A stretch of 64,000 nucleotides of DNA, taken from Bryoerythrophyllum caledonicum. Its lineage: Eukaryota; Streptophyta; Bryopsida; Pottiales; Pottiaceae. This document shows, piece after piece, positions 25,401 through 37,931 of this stretch; the stretch's first letter is position 1; each line of letters begins with the position of its first letter. The position numbers and the translations under genes are program-made. The notes under the pieces are model-generated. The model ran no database searches and was not told where the DNA came from. It saw only the letters and a program-made list of their open reading frames with translations. The stretch lies in assembly GCA_963971425.1 (NCBI GenBank), contig OZ020518.1, positions 10,457,989 to 10,521,988 of the forward strand. The letters are read 5' to 3'.

Positions 25401-28400
25401 TCCATGTGGTGGGACCCACCGTACCATACTTCACCTTTGCTCCAAAGTCATCGAATATTCCATTCGGGTATAAGTTATGATGATACGAAGTTATGGGAAA
25501 AAGTAGTTAATATGAACTTCGTGTGGGCCCCACATGTTGTCGTGATGGAATATCTTGATTCTAATTTCATTATCTATTTTTCACTTTCTTATAGTGACTC
25601 AAACAAGTTCAATGTTCAAATGATGGATTATTGGATTTTTTAAAGTGTTTGTTGAAAAATATTATTAAATATAGATTCAATTTGGAAGTATATAAGGATC
25701 CAAGCTAACGTCGAGGATTCATTTGGTAGATGAGTGTTTTGCTTCATAGGATTTCCGCATAGACTTGAAGGTCGTTTTGTTTTTTTTTTGAAGCGGTGGA
25801 CGAAACGATGCGGTGGTTGATTGGCGTCCCGCGATCTTTGGGTTTTTTCTAGCAAGACATGTGCAAGGTATGTGAGCTTTCAAAGTTGTTGCGTAATTCC
25901 TTTGCGTAGAGGAAGAGGGGTCGAGGCCTCGACCCCTCCCTTGTGTTTGTTGTATGGCCTTGTGTTGTATGGCCTTGTGTTGTATGGCAAGAGGGGTCGA
26001 GGCCTCGACCCCTCCTCTTTGTTGCATGGCAAGAGAGGTCGAGGGCCTCGACCCCTCCCTTTGTTGCATTGGTTTTTCCTAACACCTAGAGTTTCTTGAC
26101 AAAACCCGCCTTAAAAATGTAGATTCTGTTGTAGGGTGTAAAGGAGAAACTCCGGGTATTTTTTTCAAGTTTTGACCGTAGGATCTTGGACACGACTGAG
26201 TCATTAACATGCCTGCAAAATTTCACATTTTTTGACCGTACGGATCGGAAGATTATAGCGTTTGAAATGTAGGAAGATGTCATTTTCTTTAATGCTTTGA
26301 GAGGATCAGCTGACTTTGACATCACTTGTTGTGAATTTTTTGCACTACACAATATGTTAACCTATTACAATCATGTTGAACATGCAATCAACTCCTTGTT
26401 CACAAAATTTTAGAGGTTGGAGAGAGTTGTAGCATTTTCAAAAAAATTGTGCAAGGAGTGGAGGTTCAAAAACTATCAATTCACGTTTTATTTTTTTGTG
26501 AACCTAATATGTTCTAGAATGAGAATCCGAATGGTCAATGGAAAGGTTTCCACCACACAATGCCGTGGGGAAAATTAAAAAATAAAACTATGAGGATCAC
26601 TAAGTTTTATGTGGAAAAGAAGAAGATTTTTTGGTACTTAGCCCGACAATGTGCGACAATGTGTGAAAATGTATGACTTGGATTCATATGCTATTTCTCA
26701 CTAAAGACAAGAGATTTTTCTTGACAACATGAAAGGAAATAATATTATTTGTCGTTGTTGAAAATATCACCTTCAATAGAGTGTCTTAGCAAAAGTTTTT
26801 GGAGTTGCCCGACGGGCCCGCTCTCCCCATTTGAACTTCAAAACCGTATAACTTTTTCATTAAATGTCGGATTGGGGAAAAACTTGGACTCACACAAAGC
26901 TTTTAGTAATGTCCATCTACGATAATTTTTTGAGAAAGAATGCTAAAGATTGACACAAGGGGAACCCGTCCGGTCCTTGAAGGTCAATCTTGGTAATTTA
27001 GGGGTCAAGGGTAGTCCCACTCATTTATTTTAGATACCCGCTATTCACTTTAGATGCCCGGGTTGCCTAGGTATATGAAGTAAAAGCATAGAAGTAGGTG
27101 CCCCCCAAAAAATACACCGCGGTCCCCACCCCCTTGAACTTTTTCTCTAAATCCTCTCTCCCTCCATGTGGCAATATTTGGAGGGTCTCACTCCCAATAT
27201 CATAGATATCCATTTGTGCATTTATTACGGTAAGAGACATACAAGTGTACGGTGGGTCCCACATGGGCCCCACATACTATTTATATCCGGTAGATATTCG
27301 CACACCAATGATCATATTTGCATTGTTGGAATTTTGATCCACAAAGCATCCATGTGGTGGGACCCACCGTACCATACTTCACCTTTGCTCCAAAGTCATC
27401 GAATATTCCATTCGGGTATAAGTTATGATGATACGAAGTTATGGGAAAAAGTAGTTAATATGAACTTCGTGTGGGCCCCACATGTTGTCGTGATGGAATA
27501 TCTTGATTCTAATTTCATTATCTATTTTTCACTTTCTTATAGTGACTCAAACAAGTTCAATGTTCAAATGATGGATTATTGGATTTTTTAAAGTGTTTGT
27601 TGAAAAATATTATTAAATATAGATTCAATTTGGAAGTATATAAGGATCCAAGCTAACGTCGAGGATTCATTTGGTAGATGAGTGTTTTGCTTCATAGGAT
27701 TTCCGCATAGACTTGAAGGTCGTTTTGTTTTTTTTTTGAAGCGGTGGACGAAACGATGCGGTGGTTGATTGGCGTCCCGCGATCTTTGGGTTTTTTCTAG
27801 CAAGACATGTGCAAGGTATGTGAGCTTTCAAAGTTGTTGCGTAATTCCTTTGCGTAGAGGAAGAGGGGTCGAGGCCTCGACCCCTCCCTTGTGTTTGTTG
27901 TATGGCCTTGTGTTGTATGGCCTTGTGTTGTATGGCAAGAGGGGTCGAGGCCTCGACCCCTCCTCTTTGTTGCATGGCAAGAGAGGTCGAGGGCCTCGAC
28001 CCCTCCCTTTGTTGCATTGGTTTTTCCTAACACCTAGAGTTTCTTGACAAAACCCGCCTTAAAAATGTAGATTCTGTTGTAGGGTGTAAAGGAGAAACTC
28101 CGGGTATTTTTTTCAAGTTTTGACCGTAGGATCTTGGACACGACTGAGTCATTAACATGCCTGCAAAATTTCACATTTTTTGACCGTACGGATCGGAAGA
28201 TTATAGCGTTTGAAATGTAGGAAGATGTCATTTTCTTTAATGCTTTGAGAGGATCAGCTGACTTTGACATCACTTGTTGTGAATTTTTTGCACTACACAA
28301 TATGTTAACCTATTACAATCATGTTGAACATGCAATCAACTCCTTGTTCACAAAATTTTAGAGGTTGGAGAGAGTTGTAGCATTTTCAAAAAAATTGTGC

Positions 28401-31400
28401 AAGGAGTGGAGGTTCAAAAACTATCAATTCACGTTTTATTTTTTTGTGAACCTAATATGTTCTAGAATGAGAATCCGAATGGTCAATGGAAAGGTTTCCA
28501 CCACACAATGCCGTGGGGAAAATTAAAAAATAAAACTATGAGGATCACTAAGTTTTATGTGGAAAAGAAGAAGATTTTTTGGTACTTAGCCCGACAATGT
28601 GCGACAATGTGTGAAAATGTATGACTTGGATTCATATGCTATTTCTCACTAAAGACAAGAGATTTTTCTTGACAACATGAAAGGAAATAATATTATTTGT
28701 CGTTGTTGAAAATATCACCTTCAATAGAGTGTCTTAGCAAAAGTTTTTGGAGTTGCCCGACGGGCCCGCTCTCCCCATTTGAACTTCAAAACCGTATAAC
28801 TTTTTCATTAAATGTCGGATTGGGGAAAAACTTGGACTCACACAAAGCTTTTAGTAATGTCCATCTACGATAATTTTTTGAGAAAGAATGCTAAAGATTG
28901 ACACAAGGGGAACCCGTCCGGTCCTTGAAGGTCAATCTTGGTAATTTAGGGGTCAAGGGTAGTCCCACTCATTTATTTTAGATACCCGCTATTCACTTTA
29001 GATGCCCGGGTTGCCTAGGTATATGAAGTAAAAGCATAGAAGTAGGTGCCCCCCAAAAAATACACCGCGGTCCCCACCCCCTTGAACTTTTTCTCTAAAT
29101 CCTCTCTCCCTCCATGTGGCAATATTTGGAGGGTCTCACTCCCAATATCATAGATATCCATTTGTGCATTTATTACGGTAAGAGACATACAAGTGTACGG
29201 TGGGTCCCACATGGGCCCCACATACTATTTATATCCGGTAGATATTCGCACACCAATGATCATATTTGCATTGTTGGAATTTTGATCCACAAAGCATCCA
29301 TGTGGTGGGACCCACCGTACCATACTTCACCTTTGCTCCAAAGTCATCGAATATTCCATTCGGGTATAAGTTATGATGATACGAAGTTATGGGAAAAAGT
29401 AGTTAATATGAACTTCGTGTGGGCCCCACATGTTGTCGTGATGGAATATCTTGATTCTAATTTCATTATCTATTTTTCACTTTCTTATAGTGACTCAAAC
29501 AAGTTCAATGTTCAAATGATGGATTATTGGATTTTTTAAAGTGTTTGTTGAAAAATATTATTAAATATAGATTCAATTTGGAAGTATATAAGGATCCAAG
29601 CTAACGTCGAGGATTCATTTGGTAGATGAGTGTTTTGCTTCATAGGATTTCCGCATAGACTTGAAGGTCGTTTTGTTTTTTTTTTGAAGCGGTGGACGAA
29701 ACGATGCGGTGGTTGATTGGCGTCCCGCGATCTTTGGGTTTTTTCTAGCAAGACATGTGCAAGGTATGTGAGCTTTCAAAGTTGTTGCGTAATTCCTTTG
29801 CGTAGAGGAAGAGGGGTCGAGGCCTCGACCCCTCCCTTGTGTTTGTTGTATGGCCTTGTGTTGTATGGCCTTGTGTTGTATGGCAAGAGGGGTCGAGGCC
29901 TCGACCCCTCCTCTTTGTTGCATGGCAAGAGAGGTCGAGGGCCTCGACCCCTCCCTTTGTTGCATTGGTTTTTCCTAACACCTAGAGTTTCTTGACAAAA
30001 CCCGCCTTAAAAATGTAGATTCTGTTGTAGGGTGTAAAGGAGAAACTCCGGGTATTTTTTTCAAGTTTTGACCGTAGGATCTTGGACACGACTGAGTCAT
30101 TAACATGCCTGCAAAATTTCACATTTTTTGACCGTACGGATCGGAAGATTATAGCGTTTGAAATGTAGGAAGATGTCATTTTCTTTAATGCTTTGAGAGG
30201 ATCAGCTGACTTTGACATCACTTGTTGTGAATTTTTTGCACTACACAATATGTTAACCTATTACAATCATGTTGAACATGCAATCAACTCCTTGTTCACA
30301 AAATTTTAGAGGTTGGAGAGAGTTGTAGCATTTTCAAAAAAATTGTGCAAGGAGTGGAGGTTCAAAAACTATCAATTCACGTTTTATTTTTTTGTGAACC
30401 TAATATGTTCTAGAATGAGAATCCGAATGGTCAATGGAAAGGTTTCCACCACACAATGCCGTGGGGAAAATTAAAAAATAAAACTATGAGGATCACTAAG
30501 TTTTATGTGGAAAAGAAGAAGATTTTTTGGTACTTAGCCCGACAATGTGCGACAATGTGTGAAAATGTATGACTTGGATTCATATGCTATTTCTCACTAA
30601 AGACAAGAGATTTTTCTTGACAACATGAAAGGAAATAATATTATTTGTCGTTGTTGAAAATATCACCTTCAATAGAGTGTCTTAGCAAAAGTTTTTGGAG
30701 TTGCCCGACGGGCCCGCTCTCCCCATTTGAACTTCAAAACCGTATAACTTTTTCATTAAATGTCGGATTGGGGAAAAACTTGGACTCACACAAAGCTTTT
30801 AGTAATGTCCATCTACGATAATTTTTTGAGAAAGAATGCTAAAGATTGACACAAGGGGAACCCGTCCGGTCCTTGAAGGTCAATCTTGGTAATTTAGGGG
30901 TCAAGGGTAGTCCCACTCATTTATTTTAGATACCCGCTATTCACTTTAGATGCCCGGGTTGCCTAGGTATATGAAGTAAAAGCATAGAAGTAGGTGCCCC
31001 CCAAAAAATACACCGCGGTCCCCACCCCCTTGAACTTTTTCTCTAAATCCTCTCTCCCTCCATGTGGCAATATTTGGAGGGTCTCACTCCCAATATCATA
31101 GATATCCATTTGTGCATTTATTACGGTAAGAGACATACAAGTGTACGGTGGGTCCCACATGGGCCCCACATACTATTTATATCCGGTAGATATTCGCACA
31201 CCAATGATCATATTTGCATTGTTGGAATTTTGATCCACAAAGCATCCATGTGGTGGGACCCACCGTACCATACTTCACCTTTGCTCCAAAGTCATCGAAT
31301 ATTCCATTCGGGTATAAGTTATGATGATACGAAGTTATGGGAAAAAGTAGTTAATATGAACTTCGTGTGGGCCCCACATGTTGTCGTGATGGAATATCTT

Positions 31401-32858
31401 GATTCTAATTTCATTATCTATTTTTCACTTTCTTATAGTGACTCAAACAAGTTCAATGTTCAAATGATGGATTATTGGATTTTTTAAAGTGTTTGTTGAA
31501 AAATATTATTAAATATAGATTCAATTTGGAAGTATATAAGGATCCAAGCTAACGTCGAGGATTCATTTGGTAGATGAGTGTTTTGCTTCATAGGATTTCC
31601 GCATAGACTTGAAGGTCGTTTTGTTTTTTTTTTGAAGCGGTGGACGAAACGATGCGGTGGTTGATTGGCGTCCCGCGATCTTTGGGTTTTTTCTAGCAAG
31701 ACATGTGCAAGGTATGTGAGCTTTCAAAGTTGTTGCGTAATTCCTTTGCGTAGAGGAAGAGGGGTCGAGGCCTCGACCCCTCCCTTGTGTTTGTTGTATG
31801 GCCTTGTGTTGTATGGCCTTGTGTTGTATGGCAAGAGGGGTCGAGGCCTCGACCCCTCCTCTTTGTTGCATGGCAAGAGAGGTCGAGGGCCTCGACCCCT
31901 CCCTTTGTTGCATTGGTTTTTCCTAACACCTAGAGTTTCTTGACAAAACCCGCCTTAAAAATGTAGATTCTGTTGTAGGGTGTAAAGGAGAAACTCCGGG
32001 TATTTTTTTCAAGTTTTGACCGTAGGATCTTGGACACGACTGAGTCATTAACATGCCTGCAAAATTTCACATTTTTTGACCGTACGGATCGGAAGATTAT
32101 AGCGTTTGAAATGTAGGAAGATGTCATTTTCTTTAATGCTTTGAGAGGATCAGCTGACTTTGACATCACTTGTTGTGAATTTTTTGCACTACACAATATG
32201 TTAACCTATTACAATCATGTTGAACATGCAATCAACTCCTTGTTCACAAAATTTTAGAGGTTGGAGAGAGTTGTAGCATTTTCAAAAAAATTGTGCAAGG
32301 AGTGGAGGTTCAAAAACTATCAATTCACGTTTTATTTTTTTGTGAACCTAATATGTTCTAGAATGAGAATCCGAATGGTCAATGGAAAGGTTTCCACCAC
32401 ACAATGCCGTGGGGAAAATTAAAAAATAAAACTATGAGGATCACTAAGTTTTATGTGGAAAAGAAGAAGATTTTTTGGTACTTAGCCCGACAATGTGCGA
32501 CAATGTGTGAAAATGTATGACTTGGATTCATATGCTATTTCTCACTAAAGACAAGAGATTTTTCTTGACAACATGAAAGGAAATAATATTATTTGTCGTT
32601 GTTGAAAATATCACCTTCAATAGAGTGTCTTAGCAAAAGTTTTTGGAGTTGCCCGACGGGCCCGCTCTCCCCATTTGAACTTCAAAACCGTATAACTTTT
32701 TCATTAAATGTCGGATTGGGGAAAAACTTGGACTCACACAAAGCTTTTAGTAATGTCCATCTACGATAATTTTTTGAGAAAGAATGCTAAAGATTGACAC
32801 AAGGGGAACCCGTCCGGTCCTTGAAGGTCAATCTTGGTAATTTAGGGGTCAAGGATAG
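19452..32858 (-). repeat. Tandem array of 1948-bp units, right (6.9 copies)
   Basis: A partial inner unit (19452-21170) is followed by six full units ending at 23118, 25066, 27014, 28962, 30910 and 32858, in opposite orientation to the left array. The units look identical to one another and to left units 1-3 at nearly every position I compared. Total length exceeds the left array by 5802 bp, which is three units minus the 42-bp duplication private to the left inner copy. The inner partial unit here lacks that duplication. Confidence 0.95.
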
Positions 32859-33169
32859 CCCCTCAAGAAATTAGCCAAGTTGTGTGCGAGGCACGGCATT
32901 GGAAGAAGGCCTTTTGTTTTCAATTGCTGAGTGTGTTCTTTGTATTCGGTGGGCTCCATCTAGTCAACGGTTCAAAGCGTCAGCATCGTCTGAAGTGTAT
33001 GCGAATCATCGGGTGCTGCTATTGGGGAGACTAAGGAGCATGTGGGTTGTGGCATTATAATGGCAGAAATATAGCCGGGTGTGATATTGGAGGGTGAGAC
33101 ATAGAAAAATAGAGAAGAGAATAGTATTTAGATGGATATAGAAAATGGTATGTAGACGAGAAGGTATCC

Positions 33170-33230
33170 ATATGTATATTTATATATGTATATATATATA
33201 TATATATATATACATATATATACGTATATA
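33170..33230. repeat. AT-dinucleotide microsatellite, right arm
   Basis: The shorter mirror copy of the left-arm AT tract, near the outer boundary of the palindrome. Confidence 0.85.
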
Positions 33231-33715
33231 AGACAAAATCTAGCGATGTTTAGTTCCTGATTGTGGATTTATTTTAGTTTTAGGAACAGTAGATCAAAGT
33301 TGTAATTTTTTTTGTATGCAATGATATAATGTAAAAAATGACATGAAAGTGGTTGCATAAGTTGCAAGATGTATGGAGAACAATTGAAAAAAGTGTTGTT
33401 GTGTCTTACCTTAAATTAAACAATGGCTTTTATGTATTTGGATAACAATGGCTTATATTTCCGCACTCCAAAAAAAAAACCATTGTTACATTGATTTGGA
33501 TGAGTGAACCATATGCAGCGAAGGAGTGAAGTAAAATTGACCAAGTGCATATTTAGCGAATTCCATGTTATACTAAGGCCAGAGCAATGACAATTGGGGG
33601 GGAAAAGGAAAAGAAACAACCAAGCAAAGAGCAAGGAAAGAAAACAAGAAAACTCCAAGCAATTCTCCAACAGGAGAGAATGCAAAGAGCTATAAGAAGA
33701 AAAAGCATCAATCAG

Positions 33716-34428
33716 GCTCATGAGCAGAAGAATACTCCTCAGAATGATTGGAAGAGGGGTGTAGCATGAGGGGAAGAACCTCGCATGTGTTAACACAAAC
33801 TTGACGACAAGCTTGTTGAAGTTGATAAATGTCTTGAGAAGGAAGAGTGTCACGAGAGGAGCAAGACAAAGGAACCAGAGCTTGACCAAGGTCTTGATCA
33901 GCCAAAGAAGATCTTCACCCTTGAGAATCAGCAACCCAAAAATTGGCTAGATCGTAAAGATGAGAAGCAAATTGCAATGAATGAGGAAGAAGAATTGCCT
34001 CCTCTTCCTCCAATATCAAGTCAACATCAGATTCTAAGTTGCAAATGATGGCATCGAGGATGTCCCCAGCATGGAATTTGGCAACAACCAATCATTCTTC
34101 AAAATCCAATTGTTCCGGTCCAAGGGAACGGAAACAATTGGTTGAGGTTGTGAGGAGATTCACTCACAAGAGAAATGATATGAGTATCAAAATCCTCCAA
34201 TGGCAAGCTTGACGAAGAAAGACTTGAGCAAAAGGATTTGTATCTATTAGCAAGGTCATAGGAAAGAAAGTCTTTGTGTGGAACAATATTCGAGCAAAGG
34301 TCGGACTCTTGATAACAGAGGATCCCTCTAACACTCCCTGAATTCTTGAAGGCTTCTTCCTTTCGTTGTTGTTTTGCAAATCTATATTTGCCCTTGTTGT
34401 TTTTCGTTGCTTCATTTGAAGCGGTCAT
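33716..34428 (-). pseudogene. Unknown single-exon pseudogene
   Basis: From an ATG at 34428 the minus strand reads MTASNEATKNNKGKYRF ... DFDTHIISLVSESPHNL, a coding-like run without introns. The frame then shifts near 34100 and continues as FHAGDILDAIICNLESD and an acidic LILEEEEAILLPH stretch. It meets an in-frame TGA at 33915-33917 (a CGA-to-TGA change would explain it) and resumes as ADQDLGQALVPLSCSS ... EYSSAHEPD and a stop. I do not recognise the family. The lack of introns could mean a retrocopy, but no poly-A or target duplication was identified. Confidence 0.4.
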
Positions 34429-34680
34429 CCCACCTTAAAAGATCATTTGTGAGGCTCAAAAAAGGGCAACTCCAACATGGAAGTCTCCATCCTATAAATC
34501 AAAGGCACACTTTTGACACCATAACTGCCAGACGATGCAACAACGTATGACTTTCCATGGACGTTCGTTGTAGATTGAGCGGACCAAGTGAACAAAGATG
34601 GAAGGTTGTACTCCAAGAATCAGAAGACCAACATTGAAAAAAAAATTGTCTAACCTATAGAAAGCTTCTCATCATGAATG

Positions 34681-35124
34681 GCCCGCGCTAGATCACATCT
34701 TATTTCAGCTGGGCCGCGCCTCTCCCACACCTTCTTCACTCTCCGGTCTCCCTGCTTGCACTTGCATTTGAACTCTCTTCATTGGGAACCCATCCCTGAG
34801 TTGAAGTTGACTGCCAAAGGTTCACAAGAGATCATGGAGGATACAAAAGACTCTGTAGCTGATGATGCTAAGGTAGTGAAGGAATATACTAGGATGAGAC
34901 ATGCTATGTCCGTTATTGGAGAGCATTCAATTAATAAGAAACGTACTCACAACCAATTTTGTACCCTCCATGATCTCCTATGCATCTTTGGAAGCCAACT
35001 TCAGTTTGGGGATGGGTTCCCAATGAAGAGAGTTCAAATGCAAGTGCGGGCATGGAGACCGGGCAGTGAAGAAGGAGTGGGAGAGGCGCGGCCCAACTGA
35101 AACAGGATGTGATCTAGCTCGGGC
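34681..35124. repeat. Inverted repeat with ~140-bp arms
   Basis: Arms at about 34681-34820 and 34986-35124 are imperfect inverted complements (GCCCGCGCTAGATCACATC versus GATGTGATCTAGCTCGGGC). They surround a loop of about 165 bp. The arms are GC-richer than the surroundings. No coding role is seen. Confidence 0.75.
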
Positions 35125-36355
35125 CATCATGAATGGGGTCTCGGCTTCAAACCTGCCAACCTTTTGATTGCACAAAGCTTCTCCCACACACTTGAAACTA
35201 TTGGTCAAACAAAGAAAGCATGTTCAGGTGTTTCTTGCGCACGAAGAGTGCACAAACTGCAAACTCCGTTGTTGCCCAAATGCCTAGACTTTTCTTTTTT
35301 CCAATTTGCTTAGGGAAGTTCTTCCTAGCAAGTCAATCATACCATACCTTTTTAGGGATCCCAAGTAGAAAACAAGCTACATGTGTACATTTAATGTAAG
35401 GTTTTCTCACCCCCTTACCTTGGCTTGACACTTACTAATATTTACCTCATTATGTAGCACACTCTAAATTTCAACTTCTTATGTATTTAGAGTGAGCTAC
35501 GTAGTGAAATAAGTAAGGTAAATGTCAAGCCACACTTAGTACCATAATTATTGTAGTGTCACTCATACTAAATGTTTACTAAAGGCTATAATAGTTTATT
35601 CTAGATGCATAGTTTCTACCAACTAAAAAGATGTTGATACAACTCATATGGGGAAACAATTGAAGAGTAATAAGTTTTTTAAAAATCACTCATTAAGAGT
35701 AATAATTTATGTCATTATTAAAACATTTAGTGCATGTGTCAATAGTTATCATTTTTAGTGTATCAATTTGCAAAGTTTGGAAAAAAAGAAGTTTATCCAG
35801 CATTAGGAATTATCTTACAAAACAACTTAGTAAGAAAAAGAAGAACTCCGGTCCCTGGAAGAGGCCGAAATGAATGAAGTCTTTGTTTGTGCCACCACTA
35901 AATCCATGTCCACCGGACATAGGCTTAGTAGGATGGAACTACTTCCCCCCTTTCAAGGGTAGATATATTGTTACCAATAACCAAAAACCAAGGACCAACC
36001 ACAGCCATAGGGCTCAGTTCCAAGAGATGCTCTGTAAACATGAAATGTGTATCTTTGAGAAGTATTAGGGGGATGATCATGTAATTCTCGAAGAGGTTGG
36101 TTGTTTTTGAATTTTTGTTTGTGTAGGAGTATGGACATTGCATGTCGAATAGCAATGGTCTTAATTTTGATGAATGTCTTTCTAACTGGATTAATGGGGA
36201 TATTGAACGTTTTTCTCGGACTTTTCATAGAGGGGATAATGGTAGTAGCTCTAGCTCTAGCTTTAGCGGTGATGACAATAAGAGAGTCAACTTTCCATCC
36301 AAGAGCTGCAATGTCATTAAGAAGTGGTTGATATTTATTAATTTTATTTTCAATT
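35125..36355. other. Intergenic with small foldback and SINE-like repeat
   Basis: Contains a short foldback at 35420-35532 (TGGCTTGACA mirrored by TGTCAAGCCA) and a copy of a 125-bp element at about 35834-35958, repeated inverted at 37807-37931. An ORF at 36142-36360 ends with a run faintly like a TALE homeodomain start, too weak to annotate. Confidence 0.5.
35834..35958 (+). mobile_element. 125-bp SINE-like element, copy 1
   Basis: It starts AGAAGAACTCCGGTC and ends AAGGGTAGAT. It is an inverted, roughly 75-80% similar copy of 37807-37931. I do not see a clear target duplication around this copy. Confidence 0.5.
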
Positions 36356-36779
36356 GCTAATCATTACAATATTTGAAATCTATCATTACAATATATAAAT
36401 TCAATAAATTGGATAGTAAGGTTTGTGTTTCTGTCTTCTCGTGGGGATCTTTATATGGTAGTCCTTTGACGCTTAGTTTGTCTAGTTTGTATACGGCATT
36501 ACAATGACATCTTTGGGTACCACATGTGCATGGAGGTAGCCATGGAGGGACCGTGTTTTCTTGTGGATTGTTGTTAAAGGTTCCGACATTTATAAGCATA
36601 AAGCACCGGGATTTGCTTGGGGATACGTTTTTGGATTTCCCAAACCGCTTTTTTGTGCCTTTTGACGATTAAGGAGTGTATGTGATGGTTTTGGCATTTG
36701 AAGAGTATGTGTAGCCATGTATTTGGCTCTGTGGATGTGCATATCAGGCATGTTATGGATGGAAATTGTTATATTTTAA

Positions 36780-37720
36780 CCCCTATAGGCCCAAGGCATT
36801 TTCACACCAAAAACCCTTCAAAATTGCTCGTTCTAGTACAATGAGTAAAGAGGAAAACAAAGTATTTTATCTCTACATCTAACTGTAGGATTTCAATTAA
36901 TGCTCACTAAGTAACGTCCTCACAAAATTTCATAAATTTTTACCACACAGATTGAAAGATTATAGTGTGTGAAGTAGAGGAAATGATTCATTTTCTTGCC
37001 TGCATTGAGTGGATTAGCAAACTTTGACTTCACTTGGTTTAAAATTTTTGCTCTACACAAGGTTAAAATTCTTTATCATCCTGTTAAGCATGAAGTTATT
37101 TCCTGGTACACCAATTTTTAGAGATAGCAAAAGGATGTAACATATTCAAAACAATTGTGCAAGGAGTGGAGGTTCAAAAATTACCAATTTACGTTTTTTT
37201 TTGGTGAGCTAAATATGTTTTAGGATCAAAATCCAAACGGTTGATAAGAAGGGTTACAACAAATCTTGTGGTAAAAAAAACAAAAATTATAAAATATAAA
37301 GATCTCTAAATTTTATGTGGAAAAGAAGGAGTTTTTTAAGTACCTTGCCCGACAATTTGTGACAATGTATGAAAATGTTTGACTTGGGTTAATGTGCTAT
37401 TTTTCACTAAAGACAAGATTTTTTTTGAAAATATGAAAGAAAATAATATTACTTGCCCTTATGGAAAATCTCACATTTGACTAAGTATTCTAAAAAAAGT
37501 TTTTGGAGTTGCCCGACGTGGCCATTCTCCCCATTAAAACTTCAAAACCCTATAACTTTTGCTTTGAATGTTAGATATAAGAAAAAATTGCATGCACAAA
37601 AAGCTTTTAGTAATGTCCATTTACTAGAATTTTTTTCAAAAAGAAATGTTATAAGTTGACACTATAGGAACTTGCCTAAATTCTTATGGTACCCCGAGGG
37701 GACTCTTGGGCCTTTAGGGG
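36780..37720 (-). mobile_element. TTAA-flanked 941-bp element with inverted ends (piggyBac-like, non-autonomous)
   Basis: The element lies between TTAA at 36776-36779 and TTAA at 37721-37724. Its ends are inverted complements (CCCCTATAGGCCCAAG and CCCCTAAAGGCCCAAG, one mismatch). A TTAA target duplication with ends starting CCC is the hallmark of piggyBac-superfamily elements. It has no transposase. Its body is co-linear with about the first 950 bp of the 1948-bp tandem unit (shared TGGACATTACTAAAAGCTTT and TTGTGCAAGGAGTGGAGG). It interrupts the retrotransposon relic, which supports a true insertion. Confidence 0.75.
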
Positions 37721-37806
37721 TTAAAGAAGAGTTGCTTGTGGGCATTTCCCATGTACTGTCCAAGACAAAACTTGATAAGACATGTTTTTTGTTACCCGTC
37801 CATTTG

Positions 37807-37931
37807 ATCTACCCTCAAGAGGGGGAAGTAGTTCTATACTACTAATCCATGTCCAATGGGCATGAACTTAGGGGTGGAACAAACAGACACTTTATTCAAG
37901 TCAGCCCTCCTTTGGAGACCAGAGTTCTTCT
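37807..37931 (-). mobile_element. 125-bp SINE-like element with 15-bp target duplication
   Basis: Flanked by perfect direct repeats TTACCCGTCCATTTG at 37792-37806 and 37932-37946. It is inserted in the retrotransposon relic: removing it and one repeat joins IDKW to TGNKKHVLSS in one frame. It is related to 35834-35958. Confidence 0.75.

Larger units (their letters stand above)
18524..33569 (-). repeat. Right arm of giant inverted repeat
   Basis: Reverse complement of the left arm, from the inner TTATAGAGCCC (18524) to the outer AATTCCATGT (33569). It has three more tandem units than the left arm and lacks a 795-bp piece of the inner flank. The junction at 18774-18775 shows a 2-bp GA/TC overlap, as expected for an end-joined deletion. 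Confidence 0.9.

Noticed and set aside
4881..33569. The palindrome as a hairpin-read or assembly artefact
   Set aside because: The arms differ by scattered substitutions, a 795-bp indel, a private 42-bp duplication and three repeat units. A mirrored read artefact would not produce this.
33416..33934. 172-codon hydrophobic ORF
   Set aside because: Runs across the palindrome border and lies out of frame with the better coding signal on the same strand.
36142..36360. TALE homeodomain fragment
   Set aside because: Only a short run (VNFPSKSCNVIKKWL) faintly resembles the start of helix 1, with no helix 3 or WF-N-R motif following.
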